From Formosa sp. Hel1_33_131 (GTDB lineage: Bacteria > Bacteroidota > Bacteroidia > Flavobacteriales > Flavobacteriaceae), in contig CATEFX010000031.1 of NCBI GenBank assembly GCA_949499105.1, positions 1-64,000 on the forward strand: DNA of 64,000 nt, read 5' to 3'. A program made the position numbers and the translations under genes. Each line of letters begins with the position of its first letter. The first letter of the stretch is position 1. This document shows, in pieces, positions 62,892 through 64,000 of the stretch. The notes beneath the pieces were generated by a model, which made no database searches, was not told where the DNA came from, and saw nothing but the letters and a program-made list of their open reading frames with translations.

Positions 62892-63452
62892 TTATTTCCA
62901 ACGAAGACTTTCCATCAAGTGTTTTAAATCTTTTTGGATATAATTAACGGCTGGAAGTATGGAATCATAGTTGGGCTTTGTTTCAAAATAAAGCGCTCCT
63001 GATACAAAATGCCGTGTACTGTCGGTTACATAAAACTGTGATTGTGATGCCACATTTCCTTTGAGTTCAAAAAACATTCCATACAAGTTTTGCGCCGGAT
63101 TCTCATAGTTGCGTTCAGAAATTTCATCCGCTACTTGTAGGTGTTTCTGAGTCATTTTTTTAGTGTCTGATATGTGTTTTTCGACATTATTATCTACTTT
63201 TTTGTAATTGATAAAAACAGAGGCTTTTAATGTCGGATAGCGAAGAATAATCCCTTGGACTTTATTGTTTTTTCTAGAGACAGAGAGTCGTGCAAGTTTG
63301 TTTGTTTCGATCTCAAACGGTAAATCTAGTTGGCTTTCAGAATAGGTCGCTTTTGGATATTCCAAACTCAAAAATGCTTTTGGTTTTGGAACCAGTATCT
63401 CATCACAGGAGAAGCACATGAAAATACATAAAAAAACTGCGAATGGTTTCAT
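62892..63452 (-). CDS. gldD: Gliding motility lipoprotein GldD
   Basis: A lipoprotein required for gliding and type IX secretion in Flavobacterium. The 186-residue protein has lipobox MCFSC (Cys16), then the GldD signature VPKPKAFLSLEYP near 21-33. The central region contains FEIETNKLARLSV, and the C-terminal strand is FVSGALYFETKPNYDSILP. It overlaps the end of gldE by one base, the gene order known for gldE-gldD. SprA, also in this window, works in the same machinery. Confidence 0.93.
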   Translation of the reverse strand: MKPFAVFLCIFMCFSCDEILVPKPKAFLSLEYPKATYSESQLDLPFEIETNKLARLSVSRKNNKVQGIILRYPTLKASVFINYKKVDNNVEKHISDTKKMTQKHLQVADEISERNYENPAQNLYGMFFELKGNVASQSQFYVTDSTRHFVSGALYFETKPNYDSILPAVNYIQKDLKHLMESLRWK

Positions 63453-64000
63453 TATTTTTTAAGAGTAACTTTTAGTTGTTTGATGCGCTTATTATCAAGT
63501 GCTTCAATAGTAAATGTATACGTTTTAAACTTGATCTCACTGTTTACCTTTGGGAAACTTTTTGAAATTTCAAGCACAAATCCAGCCAAGGTTTCTGCTT
63601 CGCCTTTTTCATCTTCAAAAATGGATTCATCGTCTAGCTTGATAATTCTATAAAAATCTTTTAGAGTAGTTTTGCCTTCAAAAACATAATTATGAGCATC
63701 CAACTTTGAGAATATTAAATCATCGTCGTCAAATTCATCACTAATATCACCCACAATTTCTTCAATGACATCTTCTAATGAGACCACACCAGAAGTGCCA
63801 CCATATTCATCGACAACAACTGCCAAGTGAATTTTTTTCTCCTGAAACTCAACCATGAGGTCGTCGAGTTTTTTGTTTTCTGGCACAAAAAAAGGCGCTC
63901 TTAATAAAGCCGTCCAATCAAATTGTTTTTTTTGAAGATGAGGTAATAAATCTTTTACATATAAGATCCCCACAACAGCATCGATACTTTCATTGTATAC
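63452..64000 (-). CDS. gldE: Gliding motility-associated protein GldE, 3' part
   Basis: The C-terminal part (about 183 residues) of a CorC/HlyC-type membrane protein whose start lies beyond the window. The sequence runs in frame to the window edge. Seen here are the end of one CBS domain (ESIDAVVGILYVKDLL), a second CBS domain with VVDEYGGTSGVVSLEDVIEEIVGDI, and a CorC/HlyC transporter-associated domain from about 63700 to the end. The N-terminal DUF21 membrane domain would be outside. Linkage to gldD supports the GldE assignment. Confidence 0.9.
   Translation of the reverse strand, partial: VYNESIDAVVGILYVKDLLPHLQKKQFDWTALLRAPFFVPENKKLDDLMVEFQEKKIHLAVVVDEYGGTSGVVSLEDVIEEIVGDISDEFDDDDLIFSKLDAHNYVFEGKTTLKDFYRIIKLDDESIFEDEKGEAETLAGFVLEISKSFPKVNSEIKFKTYTFTIEALDNKRIKQLKVTLKK

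Noticed and set aside
1-64000. CRISPR array, insertion sequence, prophage, rRNA operon
   Set aside because: No regularly spaced repeats, transposase, integrase, phage structural gene or rRNA sequence was seen on either strand.

Overview
The window reads as an ordinary chromosomal stretch of a low-GC marine-type member of the Flavobacteriaceae (Bacteroidota). The evidence is the gliding/type IX secretion genes sprA, gldD and gldE, TonB-dependent receptors with regulatory-like N-termini, a SUF-only Fe-S operon in the Bacteroidota arrangement, many secreted lipoproteins with weak Shine-Dalgarno signals, and repeated occurrences of the Bacteroidota promoter -7 element TAnnTTTG in front of operons. 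No insertion sequence, prophage, CRISPR array or rRNA operon is visible. One tRNA gene (Ser, GGA) is present. No gap between genes exceeds about 175 bases.

Layout. 1-2.7 kb: a duplicated intergenic repeat, queG and a gamma-glutamyltranspeptidase lipoprotein. 2.8-13.9 kb: maeB, ruvA, the giant sprA, gcvH and a VanZ-like gene, nearly contiguous. 13.9-15.5 kb: two tandem TonB-like energy transducers, each with its own near-identical terminator. 15.5-17.8 kb: a retropepsin-like protease divergent from tatD and ansA. 17.9-21.9 kb: tRNA-Ser, an ExbB / small membrane protein / ExbD / ExbD module, an outer-membrane barrel protein and a membrane protein. 22-28 kb: ileS (eukaryote-like type), a DksA-like protein that has lost its zinc ligands, lspA, then fthC and rimK on the minus strand. 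28-36.8 kb: uvrC, a patatin/POTRA/barrel protein, a DUF3108 protein, a tryptophan 2,3-dioxygenase family protein, an M23 peptidase lipoprotein and pgi.

36.9-47.6 kb is the main accessory-type island: two related TonB-dependent receptors, each followed by a lipoprotein (one made of about five internal repeats, one with DUF5689 plus a choice-of-anchor-J-like domain), with a secreted endonuclease/exonuclease/phosphatase protein divergent between them. The arrangement suggests a surface uptake system, possibly for nucleic acid or organic phosphate. This is inference.

47.6-57.2 kb: hflX, then the minus-strand SUF operon (A-type carrier, sufB, lipoprotein, sufC, sufD, sufS, lipoprotein, sufE, DUF59/SufT-like, DUF2480) followed by DUF3078. 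57.2-61.7 kb: a compact four-gene operon of predicted lipoproteins, namely an LVIVD/choice-of-anchor-B protein, a seven-repeat probable propeller, an MbnP-family protein and a di-haem MauG/CcpA/MbnH-type peroxidase. The last two resemble the MbnP/MbnH copper-protein pair. 61.8-64 kb: thiL, gldD and the 3' part of gldE, which runs off the window.

The strongest candidates for undescribed biology are the dual receptor/lipoprotein/nuclease island, the MbnP/MbnH-like lipoprotein operon, the zinc-less DksA homologue in the ileS-lspA operon, and several operons whose -7 promoter element lies only 4-5 bases from the start codon, implying leaderless transcripts.
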